Assembly (NCBI GenBank): GCA_947628405.1
Contig: CANQZR010000005.1
Coordinates: 1-36,763 of the forward strand
DNA: 36,763 nucleotides
DNA from: an uncultured Clostridia bacterium
GTDB taxonomy: Bacteria; Bacillota; Clostridia; Oscillospirales; Ruminococcaceae
Reading direction: 5' to 3'
A program made the translations under genes and the position numbers. Shown here piece after piece: positions 9,036-17,491 of this stretch. The notes below the pieces were generated by a model. The model did no database searches. It saw only the letters and a program-made list of their open reading frames with translations, and was not told where the DNA came from. Positions within the stretch are counted from its first letter, which is position 1. The number at the start of each line of letters is the position of its first letter.

Positions 9036-11573
9036 ATGCCGTCTGAAAGAAAACGAAATGAAGTTTTTTGGATCACAGGAATAATATTATATTCCATTTT
9101 GATATTTGTTATACTTCTTGCAGGAAATAAAGATGTGTTTTACGCAGATGATAATATAACTCAGTGGGGACCTGTGATACAAAGCGGATTCGATCAGATA
9201 TTTGACGGGAATGGCATACCATATTGGGATTTTTATCAGTATAAAGGATTAGATATATTTTCAAGCGGATATTATGGAACTCTTAATCCGTTTATGTACA
9301 TATCGCATTTTATAAGCAGGTGTATTTTTTCGGGGAACATAACGACCATTACTGCATATATATGGCTTATGTACTGCCTTGGGAATATTGCCCTTTATAA
9401 TGTGCTTAAAGATTTTTCGCTTAAAAAAGGCGTTATAATAACGGCGCTGCTGACATATTCGATCTCACCAATTTTTTTTGAATATACTTTTTATTATTTT
9501 ACATTCAATAATTATTTTTTTATTCCTTTTCTGATATGGGTGATGATGAATGTCCGCGGACACAGGACCGAATGGTTCGTACCGGGGATAATTCTTGCGT
9601 TTTCATTGCTTATGGGACATGCTCAGTACAGCTGTTATTATGTAATGTTATACTGCATTATTCAGGTCGTATATGCCGTACAGGACAGAAATTTAAGATC
9701 AGTACTGCGAATGTTGGCAAATATATTTATTTTTATCTTGCTTTCAATGTCGTTCCTTTTATGTTTATTATCAGTTTCGGCAGATCGTTATGATATAATT
9801 GAAGAATCAATGTTTATAGATGCAGCAATAGATTCTTTTGATATATTTGATCCGTTCAATATAATGATTTTCAGACCTGAGATATATGGCAGAGCATACT
9901 ATGAAAATAATTTAGGACTTGGAATATTTGCATGGCTGTCGGTACCGGTCTTTTTTCCCGGAATATACAAAAAAATATTATTAAATATAAAAAATAAAAT
10001 AAAAATTATTGACGAAAAATATATTAGTGTAAGGGGAGACAAATACAAAAAAAATATATGTTATTTTTTTGCAGTATCTGCTTATATTTTTTCGTTCAGA
10101 ATAATATTCCTTATGCTGTTTCAGTATTATACAGTCCCAAAACCTGATCTTACAATAATACCTGCATTATTGACCCTGATAATAATTTTTATAGTCAGTG
10201 TATGTTCAAAGAAACATTTTATGATATCCGGAAGATCTCTTGATATTTGTATTTTTCTTTGCTTGGCTTCTGTATGTGTAATGCTGCCGATCGTGGTTTA
10301 TATTGCAGCAGTCATATTATATATACTTGCTATGTGCAAAAACATGGCAGCAAAGAATTTTTCGCAAAAAGAACTTATTATACACGCTTTTATGTTTGCA
10401 GGGTTCTTTTTTGTGCTTTTTTCACTGGGTTATCCCGGACTTGTAGCATGGATACTGTCATTTATACCGGTAATAAATCAATTCAGGTTTTTATATAAAT
10501 GTGCATTTATTTTTATTCCCATACTTATAGTTACGGGAGCATATATGTTTGACCGTATAAACGGAAAAATTCTGAAAGTTCTTTATCGTGTATCTGCGGT
10601 ATGTATTGCTGTTTCTTTAATGAATGTCTGCTTTATAATATATTCCGGACGGCATGATTATATAAACAATGACAAATATGACTATCAGCATTTCCGCAAA
10701 AGCGAAAAAGAGGTAACGGCAATTCTGGACGAACTTGATATTGATAAAAATTATAGATTTTTAACAATGTCAGTGCATATTGACAGTGATTTGGAGACAT
10801 CTATGAATAAATCTTCTTCTATATGCGCTTATGGACTTACAAAGAATTATTGTACATTGTACGGGCTTTTTTCTCTTGGCGGATATGACAATACATTTTC
10901 TGCGGAGGGATTTGAGCAAAGCAATGCAATATTGCAGGATGTTATTTACGAAGGTATGTTCAGCAATATGATGAACAGCGCTGTGACCAATATAGATAAT
11001 ATGCGGAATGATAAAGCGTATTTTGATAAATTTGAAGAACAGATGATAAATAACGGAGTAAAATATGTTCTGGTCACAAGCGACGATCTGTACCTTGTAG
11101 ATGAGTTTACGGCATTGCTGAACGATATGAACAGCCGCATAAAGGTTGTGCGTACAGTGTCGTGGCTTGAGGGCATGCAGCTTATAGAGCTTGACGGCGT
11201 AAGACCTGTTTGCTCCTACGGAAATATGGAAGAGCTTCCCTTGGATACTTTGTTGGACGAACTTTCATTCCATACCGATTTTGAAGTGTCAACGCCGGTG
11301 ACTGTTGCTATGACCTATGAACCGCATTATAAGGCTTATATCACAGATAGGGACGGAAATACTTCGGAGATCTCCATATCGGGCGACAAGGACGGTTATG
11401 TAACGTTTGATGTTCCGGCGGGAAATTATGATATTTCGCTGAAATATGAAAATAAAATCATGGATCTTGCCGTTTTTGAAGCGGCTTTGACCATACTGTT
11501 CACATTGATCGCAGTGCCGGTCATCTCATACAGATATAAAAAGAAGGATAAGCTCCGGGCTGAAACGGCATGA
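9036..11573 (+). CDS. YfhO-family GT-C glycosyltransferase, copy 2
   Basis: An 845-residue tandem paralogue of the preceding gene, with the same topology and the same first-loop acids (FYADDNITQWGP). The N-terminal loop and the last 350 or so residues are almost identical to copy 1, while the middle (about residues 220-400) is much more divergent, so the pair is a mosaic. It is separated from copy 1 by one base after the stop, and its Shine-Dalgarno (GGAGGA) lies inside the end of copy 1. Having two enzymes suggests two acceptors or two positions for the same lipid-linked sugar (inference). The C-terminus is shorter and ends in a lysine-rich tail after the final helix. Last intact gene of the operon. 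Confidence 0.85.
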   Translation: MPSERKRNEVFWITGIILYSILIFVILLAGNKDVFYADDNITQWGPVIQSGFDQIFDGNGIPYWDFYQYKGLDIFSSGYYGTLNPFMYISHFISRCIFSGNITTITAYIWLMYCLGNIALYNVLKDFSLKKGVIITALLTYSISPIFFEYTFYYFTFNNYFFIPFLIWVMMNVRGHRTEWFVPGIILAFSLLMGHAQYSCYYVMLYCIIQVVYAVQDRNLRSVLRMLANIFIFILLSMSFLLCLLSVSADRYDIIEESMFIDAAIDSFDIFDPFNIMIFRPEIYGRAYYENNLGLGIFAWLSVPVFFPGIYKKILLNIKNKIKIIDEKYISVRGDKYKKNICYFFAVSAYIFSFRIIFLMLFQYYTVPKPDLTIIPALLTLIIIFIVSVCSKKHFMISGRSLDICIFLCLASVCVMLPIVVYIAAVILYILAMCKNMAAKNFSQKELIIHAFMFAGFFFVLFSLGYPGLVAWILSFIPVINQFRFLYKCAFIFIPILIVTGAYMFDRINGKILKVLYRVSAVCIAVSLMNVCFIIYSGRHDYINNDKYDYQHFRKSEKEVTAILDELDIDKNYRFLTMSVHIDSDLETSMNKSSSICAYGLTKNYCTLYGLFSLGGYDNTFSAEGFEQSNAILQDVIYEGMFSNMMNSAVTNIDNMRNDKAYFDKFEEQMINNGVKYVLVTSDDLYLVDEFTALLNDMNSRIKVVRTVSWLEGMQLIELDGVRPVCSYGNMEELPLDTLLDELSFHTDFEVSTPVTVAMTYEPHYKAYITDRDGNTSEISISGDKDGYVTFDVPAGNYDISLKYENKIMDLAVFEAALTILFTLIAVPVISYRYKKKDKLRAETA

Positions 11574-11662
11574 CAGCACCCTGTCCGCAAAGTATCTCAC
11601 AAGGGATACTCCGATCTTATGGGCTGAAAACAGGGAAATTGTATGTTTTTTCATCAAAACTA

Positions 11663-11691
11663 TTGACAAAGAGCGGAAAAAGGTGTATAAT
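11663..11691 (+). promoter_or_regulatory. consensus sigma-A promoter upstream of the aro operon
   Basis: A perfect -35 TTGACA (11663-11668), a 17-nt spacer and a perfect -10 TATAAT (11686-11691). Transcription should start near 11698. That puts the broken small gene and then aroF in one transcript with a leader of about 300 nt. It is the strongest promoter seen in the window. Confidence 0.88.
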
Positions 11692-11728
11692 TGATTAGAA
11701 TTTGATTTTTTCAATTTGGAGTAAAAAT

Positions 11729-12004
11729 ATGAAAGCTTTTGATTCTGTACCGGGTTTGTTTAGCTTTATATTTTTTGCAGGCACAGGCTTTTATTTTGGC
11801 TATGGGGCTTATTTTCCATGCTTCAGAAAAATATATTGCCGATAACAGAATGTGGCTTTTGGGCGTGTATGTAAACTGTCTGCGGCAATTTTGATTGTCA
11901 CAGACTTTTTTGTTTGCAGAATATTGCCGGAACTCTATGATCTGCGCGATCTTTACTGTCCGGCTCGGTTTAAATATTCAATTCTTGCATTTCGGAGGAA
12001 ATAA
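11729..12004 (+). pseudogene. frameshifted small membrane-protein gene
   Basis: This stretch of the 11574-12006 gap looks coding but is broken. An ATG at 11729 with GGAG 7 nt upstream opens a frame that stops after 38 codons at 11843. Reading from the T run at 11771-11776 in the next frame gives convincing protein (AFILAMGLIFHASEKYIADN, then MWLLGVYVN) up to a stop at 11892. Returning to the first frame from about 11882 gives ILIVTDFFVCRILPELYDLR and ends at the TAA at 12002-12004, next to the aroF ribosome-binding site. One extra base in the T run and one missing base near 11880 would restore a membrane protein of about 91 residues with two hydrophobic segments. Family not recognised. The alternatives are two sequencing errors, or a chance pattern in an untranslated leader. 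Confidence 0.5.
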
Positions 12005-12006
12005 AA

Positions 12007-13023
12007 ATGATCATTATTCTTAAAAAAGGCGCTCCGGCGGAATCGGTCCGCAGACTGGAAGATAACCTCAAAGCACAGGGCGTCAGCATTAATCATATCG
12101 AAGGTGTGAACCAGAATATTATAGGTCTTGTAGGCGATACCTCGGCGATAGATATTGAAAATATCCTCGCGCAGGACTGCGTTGAAAATATAAGACGAGT
12201 TCAGGAGCCTTACAAAAAAGCCAACCGTAAGTTCCACCCGGACGATACCGTGATACCGGTAAAGAATACTATCATCGGCAACGGTTCATTGCAGGTGATC
12301 GCAGGTCCCTGCTCGGTAGAAAGCGAAGAGCAGGTCATTACCACGGCAATAGCTGTCAAGGAAGCGGGCGCAACAATGCTCCGCGGAGGAGCTTTTAAGC
12401 CGAGGACCTCTCCCTATTCCTTTCAGGGACTGGGAGCGGAAGGCATAAGACTTCTTATCAAGGCAAGAAACGAGACAGGACTTCCTATCGTCACCGAGAT
12501 AATGGACTGCGCTGATATAGACCTTTTTGCAGATGTGGACGTTATACAGGTAGGCGCAAGGAATATGCAGAATTTCCGTCTGCTGAAACTTCTCGGAAGA
12601 AGCGATAAGCCCATACTTCTTAAAAGAGGACTTGCCAATACCATGGAGGAGACCCTTATGTCCGCCGAATATATAATGGCGGAGGGCAATATGAACGTTA
12701 TCCTTTGCGAAAGAGGCATACGCACCTTTGAGACTATGACGAGAAATACTCTTGACCTGTCAGCCGTGCCGCTTTTCAAGCAGAAATCACACCTTCCCGT
12801 GTGTGTTGACCCGTCTCACGCCACAGGAATAGTATCGCTGATCGAGCCTATGTCTCTTGCGGCTGTTGTGGCAGGAGCAGACGCTCTGGAGATCGAAGTT
12901 CATAACGATCCAAAGAGCGCTCTTTCTGACGGCGGTCAGCAACTCACACCGGTAAAGTTTGCCGATATAATGAAGAAAATAAAGGATATAACCGCATATC
13001 TGGGAAGAACTATCGGAAAGTGA
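12007..13023 (+). CDS. aroF: DAHP synthase (3-deoxy-7-phosphoheptulonate synthase), type I-beta with N-terminal regulatory domain
   Basis: A 338-residue enzyme catalysing the first shikimate step, condensing phosphoenolpyruvate and erythrose 4-phosphate. Residues 1-70 form a ferredoxin-like domain as in Thermotoga DAHP synthase, which mediates feedback inhibition by tyrosine or phenylalanine in that family. The TIM barrel follows with IAGPCSVES (98-106; Cys102 binds metal), FKPRTSPYSFQG (130-141; PEP and E4P site), ILLKRG, and VDPSHATG with the metal histidine. Length and motifs are normal. The start is the ATG at 12007, 7 nt after GGAGGA. First intact gene of aroF-aroB-aroA-aroC, 37 nt before aroB. 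Confidence 0.95.
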   Translation: MIIILKKGAPAESVRRLEDNLKAQGVSINHIEGVNQNIIGLVGDTSAIDIENILAQDCVENIRRVQEPYKKANRKFHPDDTVIPVKNTIIGNGSLQVIAGPCSVESEEQVITTAIAVKEAGATMLRGGAFKPRTSPYSFQGLGAEGIRLLIKARNETGLPIVTEIMDCADIDLFADVDVIQVGARNMQNFRLLKLLGRSDKPILLKRGLANTMEETLMSAEYIMAEGNMNVILCERGIRTFETMTRNTLDLSAVPLFKQKSHLPVCVDPSHATGIVSLIEPMSLAAVVAGADALEIEVHNDPKSALSDGGQQLTPVKFADIMKKIKDITAYLGRTIGK

Positions 13024-13060
13024 TCTTCTCAGCCTGAATTTTAATGATCGGACTGATCTT

Positions 13061-14137
13061 ATGAATGTTAAAAGAATTACCGTAAAGGCTTCCGGCGTTT
13101 ATGACGTCATTATCGGGCGCGGACTTATAGATCTGTGCGGAAGCTATGTAAAAGATGTTACCAAAGCTGTAAAGCTCGGGATCATTACAGATGATAACGT
13201 GAACGCAATATATGGCGACAGAGTTGCCGCTTCGCTTGAAAAAGAGGGATTTTCGGTTTGCAGATATGTTTTTCCGCATGGAGAAGCGTCCAAAAATTCT
13301 GAAACTCTCGTTAAAATATGGAATTTTCTCTGCGAAAATCATTTTACAAGAACTGATTGTCTTATCGCTCTCGGGGGAGGCGTCACCGGAGATATGACCG
13401 GCTTTGCTGCCGCATCATACCTGCGCGGTATTGATTTTGTACAGATACCCACATCTCTTCTGGCGCAGGTGGATTCTTCCGTAGGAGGAAAAACCGGAAT
13501 AGATCTTCCCGGAGGAAAAAATCTTGTAGGCGCTTTCAAACAGCCTAAACTTGTGCTTGCGGATATGGATACCCTTGATACCCTTACCGACGAGTTTTTC
13601 ATAGACGGCATGGGCGAAGTGGTAAAATACGGTATGATAAAATCGGCTTCACTGCTTGTAAAGCTGGGAACATATACAGCGGAAGAACTCCGCAAAAACA
13701 AGGAAGCCCTTACAGATATCATTGCGGAATGTGTTTCCATAAAGCGCGACGTCGTAGAAGCGGACGAGTGCGAAAAAGGCGAGCGTATGCTGCTCAATTT
13801 CGGACACACGCTCGGACATTCCATAGAACAGTATTATAATTATACCGGAATATCCCACGGAATGGCTGTGGCAAAGGGAATGGAAATGATAACTTCCCTC
13901 GCCGAAAAGAGAGGAATGTGCGCAGCAGGTCTTACCGAACAGCTTTCAGAATGCCTTGAAAAATATCACCTGAAGATAGACGTGGAGCCGCTGCCATGTC
14001 AGCTTGGAGAAGCCTGCATGAACGACAAGAAACGCTCCGGCGGCAATATAAATATAATAATCTGCTCCGAAGCGGGCGTATCGTCTGCGGTAAAGATGAC
14101 GGTAGGGGAATTTACGGAATTTCTTAAACAGGATTGA
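13061..14137 (+). CDS. aroB: 3-dehydroquinate synthase
   Basis: A 358-residue NAD- and metal-dependent enzyme turning DAHP into 3-dehydroquinate. GGGVTGD (105-111) is the NAD-binding loop, VDSSVGGKTGID (138-148) holds the substrate-binding lysine, LPGGKNLVGAF follows, and NFGHTLGHSIE carries a zinc-binding histidine with a second in GISHGMAVAKGM. Normal family length. The ribosome-binding site is weak (GGACTGATCTT before the ATG), so translation may depend partly on coupling to aroF 37 nt upstream. The aroA Shine-Dalgarno overlaps the aroB stop codon. Confident family assignment. Confidence 0.95.
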   Translation: MNVKRITVKASGVYDVIIGRGLIDLCGSYVKDVTKAVKLGIITDDNVNAIYGDRVAASLEKEGFSVCRYVFPHGEASKNSETLVKIWNFLCENHFTRTDCLIALGGGVTGDMTGFAAASYLRGIDFVQIPTSLLAQVDSSVGGKTGIDLPGGKNLVGAFKQPKLVLADMDTLDTLTDEFFIDGMGEVVKYGMIKSASLLVKLGTYTAEELRKNKEALTDIIAECVSIKRDVVEADECEKGERMLLNFGHTLGHSIEQYYNYTGISHGMAVAKGMEMITSLAEKRGMCAAGLTEQLSECLEKYHLKIDVEPLPCQLGEACMNDKKRSGGNINIIICSEAGVSSAVKMTVGEFTEFLKQD

Positions 14138-14153
14138 AAGGAACATGCGATCT

Positions 14154-15383
14154 ATGGATATCAAAGTCTATCCTACAAAACTTATAGGAACGGTACACGC
14201 TCCGTCGTCAAAGGCTTATTCACAGAGAATGATAATAGCCGCCGCTCTTGCTGACGGCGTATCTGAAATTTCCAATATAACCGTTTCAAACGATATAAGC
14301 GTCTCCGCGGCTGCAATGGAAGCGCTCGGCGCAAATATTTTCAATGAAAACGGAACTTTTACCGTTAAGGGAATAAAGATCCCTCCCGAAAAAGCGGAGA
14401 TCGACTGCTGCGAAAGCGGCGCAACACTCAGGTTCGTTATACCTATAGCCGCCGCACTGGGAACGGAGACTACATTTCTTGGACACGCTAAACTTCCTCA
14501 GCGCCCGATAACGCCATATTTAAGAGAACTGCCTGCCAAGGGAATAACCTTTACACCACAGGGAGGGCTTCCACTCCATATGCAGGGAAGGCTTTCGGCA
14601 GGGGAATTTCTTATGGAGGGCGATATTTCTTCCCAGTTTATTACAGGATTGCTTTACGCGCTGCCGCTCTGCGAGGGCGACTCTACTGTAAAGCTAACGT
14701 CTTTACTCCAGTCAAAGCCGTATGTTGATATGACCATATCCGCACTGAAAAATTTTGGCATTGAGATCGAAGAAACGGAACATGACGGACTTCCGGAATA
14801 TCATATAAAGGGCGGACAGAAATACCGTCCCTGTGATATAAGTGTGGAGGGGGATTATTCGCAGGCTGCGTTTTTCTATGTTGCCGACGCTCTCGGTTCG
14901 GAGATCACCATAAAGAACCTTGATCCTGATACGGCTCAGGGAGATAAAGCAATAGTGGATATAATCCGTTCCTGCGGCATAAATATGCGGCCGTTTACCG
15001 CCGACGTGGGAGATATTCCCGATCTGGTGCCCATACTTACCGTGCTGGGCTGCTTTACAAACGGGACCAGCCGTATAGTAAATGCTGCAAGGCTGAAGAT
15101 AAAAGAGAGCGACCGCCTTGCCGATGTTGCGCGCCAGCTCAATGCTATCGGCGGAAAGATAACGGCAGGAGACGATTCCCTTACCATAGAGCCTATCAGA
15201 AAATTTTCCGGCGGAACGGTGGATTCCTGTCACGATCACAGGATAGTTATGTCTGCCGCAATAGCGGCGCTTTCGTCGGAAGCTCCGGTTATCATAAAAG
15301 GAGCAGAGGCTGTGAACAAGAGTTATCCGGGATTTTTTGATGATTTCAGATCCCTTGGCGGAAAATTTGAAATTATTGGATAA
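14154..15383 (+). CDS. aroA: 3-phosphoshikimate 1-carboxyvinyltransferase (EPSP synthase)
   Basis: A 409-residue enzyme adding the enolpyruvyl group of PEP to shikimate 3-phosphate. APSSKAYSQRM near the N-terminus is the shikimate-phosphate binding loop. ESGATLRFVIPIAAALG replaces the usual NSGTT-type loop and is typical of divergent (class II-like) clostridial enzymes. LPQRPITPY holds the conserved LxxRP, and IKESDRL and HDHRIVMSAAIA are the C-terminal domain signatures. AAAGGA overlaps the aroB stop; it is about 11 nt from the ATG at 14154 but only about 2 nt from the in-frame ATG at 14145, so I prefer 14154, though 14145 is possible. Operon position supports the role. Confidence 0.93.
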   Translation: MDIKVYPTKLIGTVHAPSSKAYSQRMIIAAALADGVSEISNITVSNDISVSAAAMEALGANIFNENGTFTVKGIKIPPEKAEIDCCESGATLRFVIPIAAALGTETTFLGHAKLPQRPITPYLRELPAKGITFTPQGGLPLHMQGRLSAGEFLMEGDISSQFITGLLYALPLCEGDSTVKLTSLLQSKPYVDMTISALKNFGIEIEETEHDGLPEYHIKGGQKYRPCDISVEGDYSQAAFFYVADALGSEITIKNLDPDTAQGDKAIVDIIRSCGINMRPFTADVGDIPDLVPILTVLGCFTNGTSRIVNAARLKIKESDRLADVARQLNAIGGKITAGDDSLTIEPIRKFSGGTVDSCHDHRIVMSAAIAALSSEAPVIIKGAEAVNKSYPGFFDDFRSLGGKFEIIG

Positions 15384-15430
15384 GATAAAATCTGCGGGAA
15401 TTTCCCGTCAAAATGAAAGGAGCCAAAAAA

Positions 15431-16522
15431 ATGTCTTCATTCTGGAACCACAATATCACTGTATCTATCTTCGGCGAATCTCACGGACCTGCTATAGGCG
15501 TAGTTCTTGACAAGCTCCCGTCGGGCGAATATATCGATGCGGAGGAACTTCGCAATTTTATGGCAAGGAGAGCTCCCAAAAAGGACGCTACCTCAACTCA
15601 GCGCCGTGAAAGCGATATGCCGAATATAATTTCGGGAATATACAATAACTACACTACCGGAACTCCTATGGCAGCGTTCATAAACAATACCGATACACAT
15701 TCTCAGGATTACAGCAATATTTCCAAGCTCGCCCGTCCGGGTCATGCCGATTATACGGGAGCGCTTAGATATAAGGGCTTCAACGACGTCCGCGGCGGAG
15801 GTCATTTTTCCGGACGTCTTACCGCTCCGCTCTGTTTTGCGGGAGCTGTATGCGGTCAGATACTGGAACGGAGAGGGATCTATACCGGAGCGCATATCCT
15901 GCAGATACACAATATAAAGGATACCGGGTTTGACCCCTGCGGAGTTTCCCGTGAGGATATAATTGCCCTGAGACATAAAAAATTCCCGACTATCAACGAT
16001 AAAAAGGGAACAGCCATGACAAACGATATCGCTAAGGCAAGGGAATCCATGGACAGCCTTGGCGGAATAGTTGAATGTATCGTAACTAATGTTCCGGCAG
16101 GTATAGGTTCACCTATATTTGAAGGTCTGGAAAACAGCATAGCTCAGCTTGTATTCGGGATACCGGCAGTAAAGGGCATAGAGTTCGGCGCCGGCTTCAA
16201 GGTAGCGGAGATGCTGGGAAGCCAGAACAATGATGAATTTTATGTTGATGAATTTGGTCATGTACTTACAAAAACAAATAATCACGGAGGCATACTGGGC
16301 GGAATTTCTTCCGGAATGCCGATAGTTTTCCGCGTTGCGTTCAAGCCTACGCCGTCTATTGCAAAGGAGCAGGCGACCGTCGATCTTTCATCCATGAAGA
16401 ATGAAACTCTTAAAATAAAGGGAAGACACGATCCGTGCGTTGTTCCGAGAGCAGTGCCATGTGTTGAAGCTGCGGCAAATCTGGCGATCCTTTCGCATAT
16501 GCTTTCATATCCGAATTTTTGA
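15431..16522 (+). CDS. aroC: chorismate synthase
   Basis: A 363-residue FMN-dependent enzyme converting EPSP to chorismate. FGESHGPAIGVVLDKLPSG is the N-terminal signature, RRAPKKDATSTQRRESD the phosphate-binding basic loop, and GRHDPCVVPRAVPCVEAAAN the C-terminal FMN-site signature. GSQNNDEF and TNNHGGILGGISSGMPI are the other conserved blocks. Normal length. The start is the ATG at 15431, 8 nt after AAAGGAG (15416-15422); an ATG at 15413 lies upstream of that site and is unlikely. Last shikimate gene of the operon. aroD, aroE and aroK are not here, so the pathway is completed elsewhere. Confidence 0.95.
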   Translation: MSSFWNHNITVSIFGESHGPAIGVVLDKLPSGEYIDAEELRNFMARRAPKKDATSTQRRESDMPNIISGIYNNYTTGTPMAAFINNTDTHSQDYSNISKLARPGHADYTGALRYKGFNDVRGGGHFSGRLTAPLCFAGAVCGQILERRGIYTGAHILQIHNIKDTGFDPCGVSREDIIALRHKKFPTINDKKGTAMTNDIAKARESMDSLGGIVECIVTNVPAGIGSPIFEGLENSIAQLVFGIPAVKGIEFGAGFKVAEMLGSQNNDEFYVDEFGHVLTKTNNHGGILGGISSGMPIVFRVAFKPTPSIAKEQATVDLSSMKNETLKIKGRHDPCVVPRAVPCVEAAANLAILSHMLSYPNF

Positions 16523-16557
16523 TGAATTTTTATGACGCCTGAACGGAGGGGTGTTTC

Positions 16558-17391
16558 ATGGCTTCACTAAAAAGAGAAGAGGAATTTCGCATAAATCATC
16601 AGAAGTATAAAAACCTGATGAAGCATTTCCATGCAGCTTTCTGGATGGCTGTGATACCGTCGGGATCGGTTTTTATCATTATGGCGCTGTATTACGGGTT
16701 GAAAGGGCTTGCGCTCCTTACCGGAGCAGAGTTTGTACTTGCACAGCGTATAGTTAATCAGGAGCTGGGTACGAATGATTCTTCCGGCTTGACGTTCAAT
16801 GTGCCGTATCTGTATATGTTTTTCCTGTTTGCGATAGCGGCGCTTTCGTTTATTGCGTTTTTCTTCAAAATGCGAAAGCCGCATAAATACATTTTCTGTA
16901 TATATGCCGCAGGCGCACTTACAGGATTTTTCGGAATGATATTCGGAAAAATAAGCGTGCTGTTCGGACTTTATCTTATTTTATACGGAATATACGGTAT
17001 GTGGCTACAGGACTATATTTTAAGACTTCATAAAGATCTTGACGAACTTGCCCTGAAAGACGGTTTTCCCGATTTTATAGAAGCTATAAACGAACCTCAC
17101 CCTATGTCAAATACCAGCGGACTTCATTATCATCGTAGCGAGTTCCTGAAACGTGAGCAGCGTAATAAAAAGGAAAACGGCGCAGATACCGGCGCCGCTT
17201 CTTCCGCAGCGGCAATGGAGGAGCTTACCATGGATACTCCCATTCCAAAAAGCAGCAGGAAGATCGACAGTATGATGTATATAAAAACTGACGGCGAAGA
17301 ATCCCCTCAGAATGAGACCGAAAAAATGAACGCGCTTGATCCCACTGATCCGTTAAAACGGGGCAAACGCAGGATAGACAGTATGATGTAA
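16558..17391 (+). CDS. four-helix membrane protein with cytoplasmic tail, family not recognised
   Basis: A 277-residue protein. A charged N-terminus (1-25) is followed by membrane segments near 29-50, 84-104, 112-128 and 133-151, then a hydrophilic tail of about 125 residues. The tail is rich in Asn, Glu and Ala (GADTGAASSAAAMEELT) and holds a short motif twice: SSRKIDSMM at about 235-243 and KRRIDSMM as the last eight residues. The start follows GGAGGGG, 36 nt after aroC, so it may be in the aro transcript, but nothing links it to aromatic synthesis. The duplicated C-terminal motif suggests a binding or targeting tag (inference). No catalytic motif is seen. Confidence 0.7.
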   Translation: MASLKREEEFRINHQKYKNLMKHFHAAFWMAVIPSGSVFIIMALYYGLKGLALLTGAEFVLAQRIVNQELGTNDSSGLTFNVPYLYMFFLFAIAALSFIAFFFKMRKPHKYIFCIYAAGALTGFFGMIFGKISVLFGLYLILYGIYGMWLQDYILRLHKDLDELALKDGFPDFIEAINEPHPMSNTSGLHYHRSEFLKREQRNKKENGADTGAASSAAAMEELTMDTPIPKSSRKIDSMMYIKTDGEESPQNETEKMNALDPTDPLKRGKRRIDSMM

Positions 17392-17456
17392 CGAGAAAGA
17401 AATTTTTCAAACTGCAAGTTTTATTTTACGGACTTGTTCGCTTTAAACATATAAAA

Positions 17457-17491
17457 AAGGAGAAATGCCTGCTTTGCAGGCATGAATAAAT
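17457..17491 (+). promoter_or_regulatory. Shine-Dalgarno separated from its start codon by a perfect hairpin and a six-codon mini-ORF
   Basis: AAGGAG (17457-17462) lies 30 nt before the DUF4364 ATG at 17492. Between them ATGCCTGC (17465-17472) and GCAGGCAT (17476-17483) form an 8-bp stem with a TTT loop. If folded, the Shine-Dalgarno is brought to an effective distance of about 10 nt. The same bases encode a mini-ORF (ATG at 17465, TGA at 17483-17485) in the same frame as the gene. Structure or mini-ORF translation could control the gene. Confidence 0.55.

Noticed and set aside
11579-11651. CCCTGT/ACAGGG pairing with an inner hairpin and a later T run, considered as riboswitch or YfhO operon terminator.
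   Set aside because: Stems are short, the outer arms are 45 nt apart, and the T run is not adjacent; matches no riboswitch I know. Kept only as a side note in the frameshift finding.
11570-11698. A 42-codon ORF starting ATGACAGCACCC that overlaps the second YfhO stop.
   Set aside because: No ribosome-binding site, spans a promoter, and the protein has no recognisable feature; probably chance.
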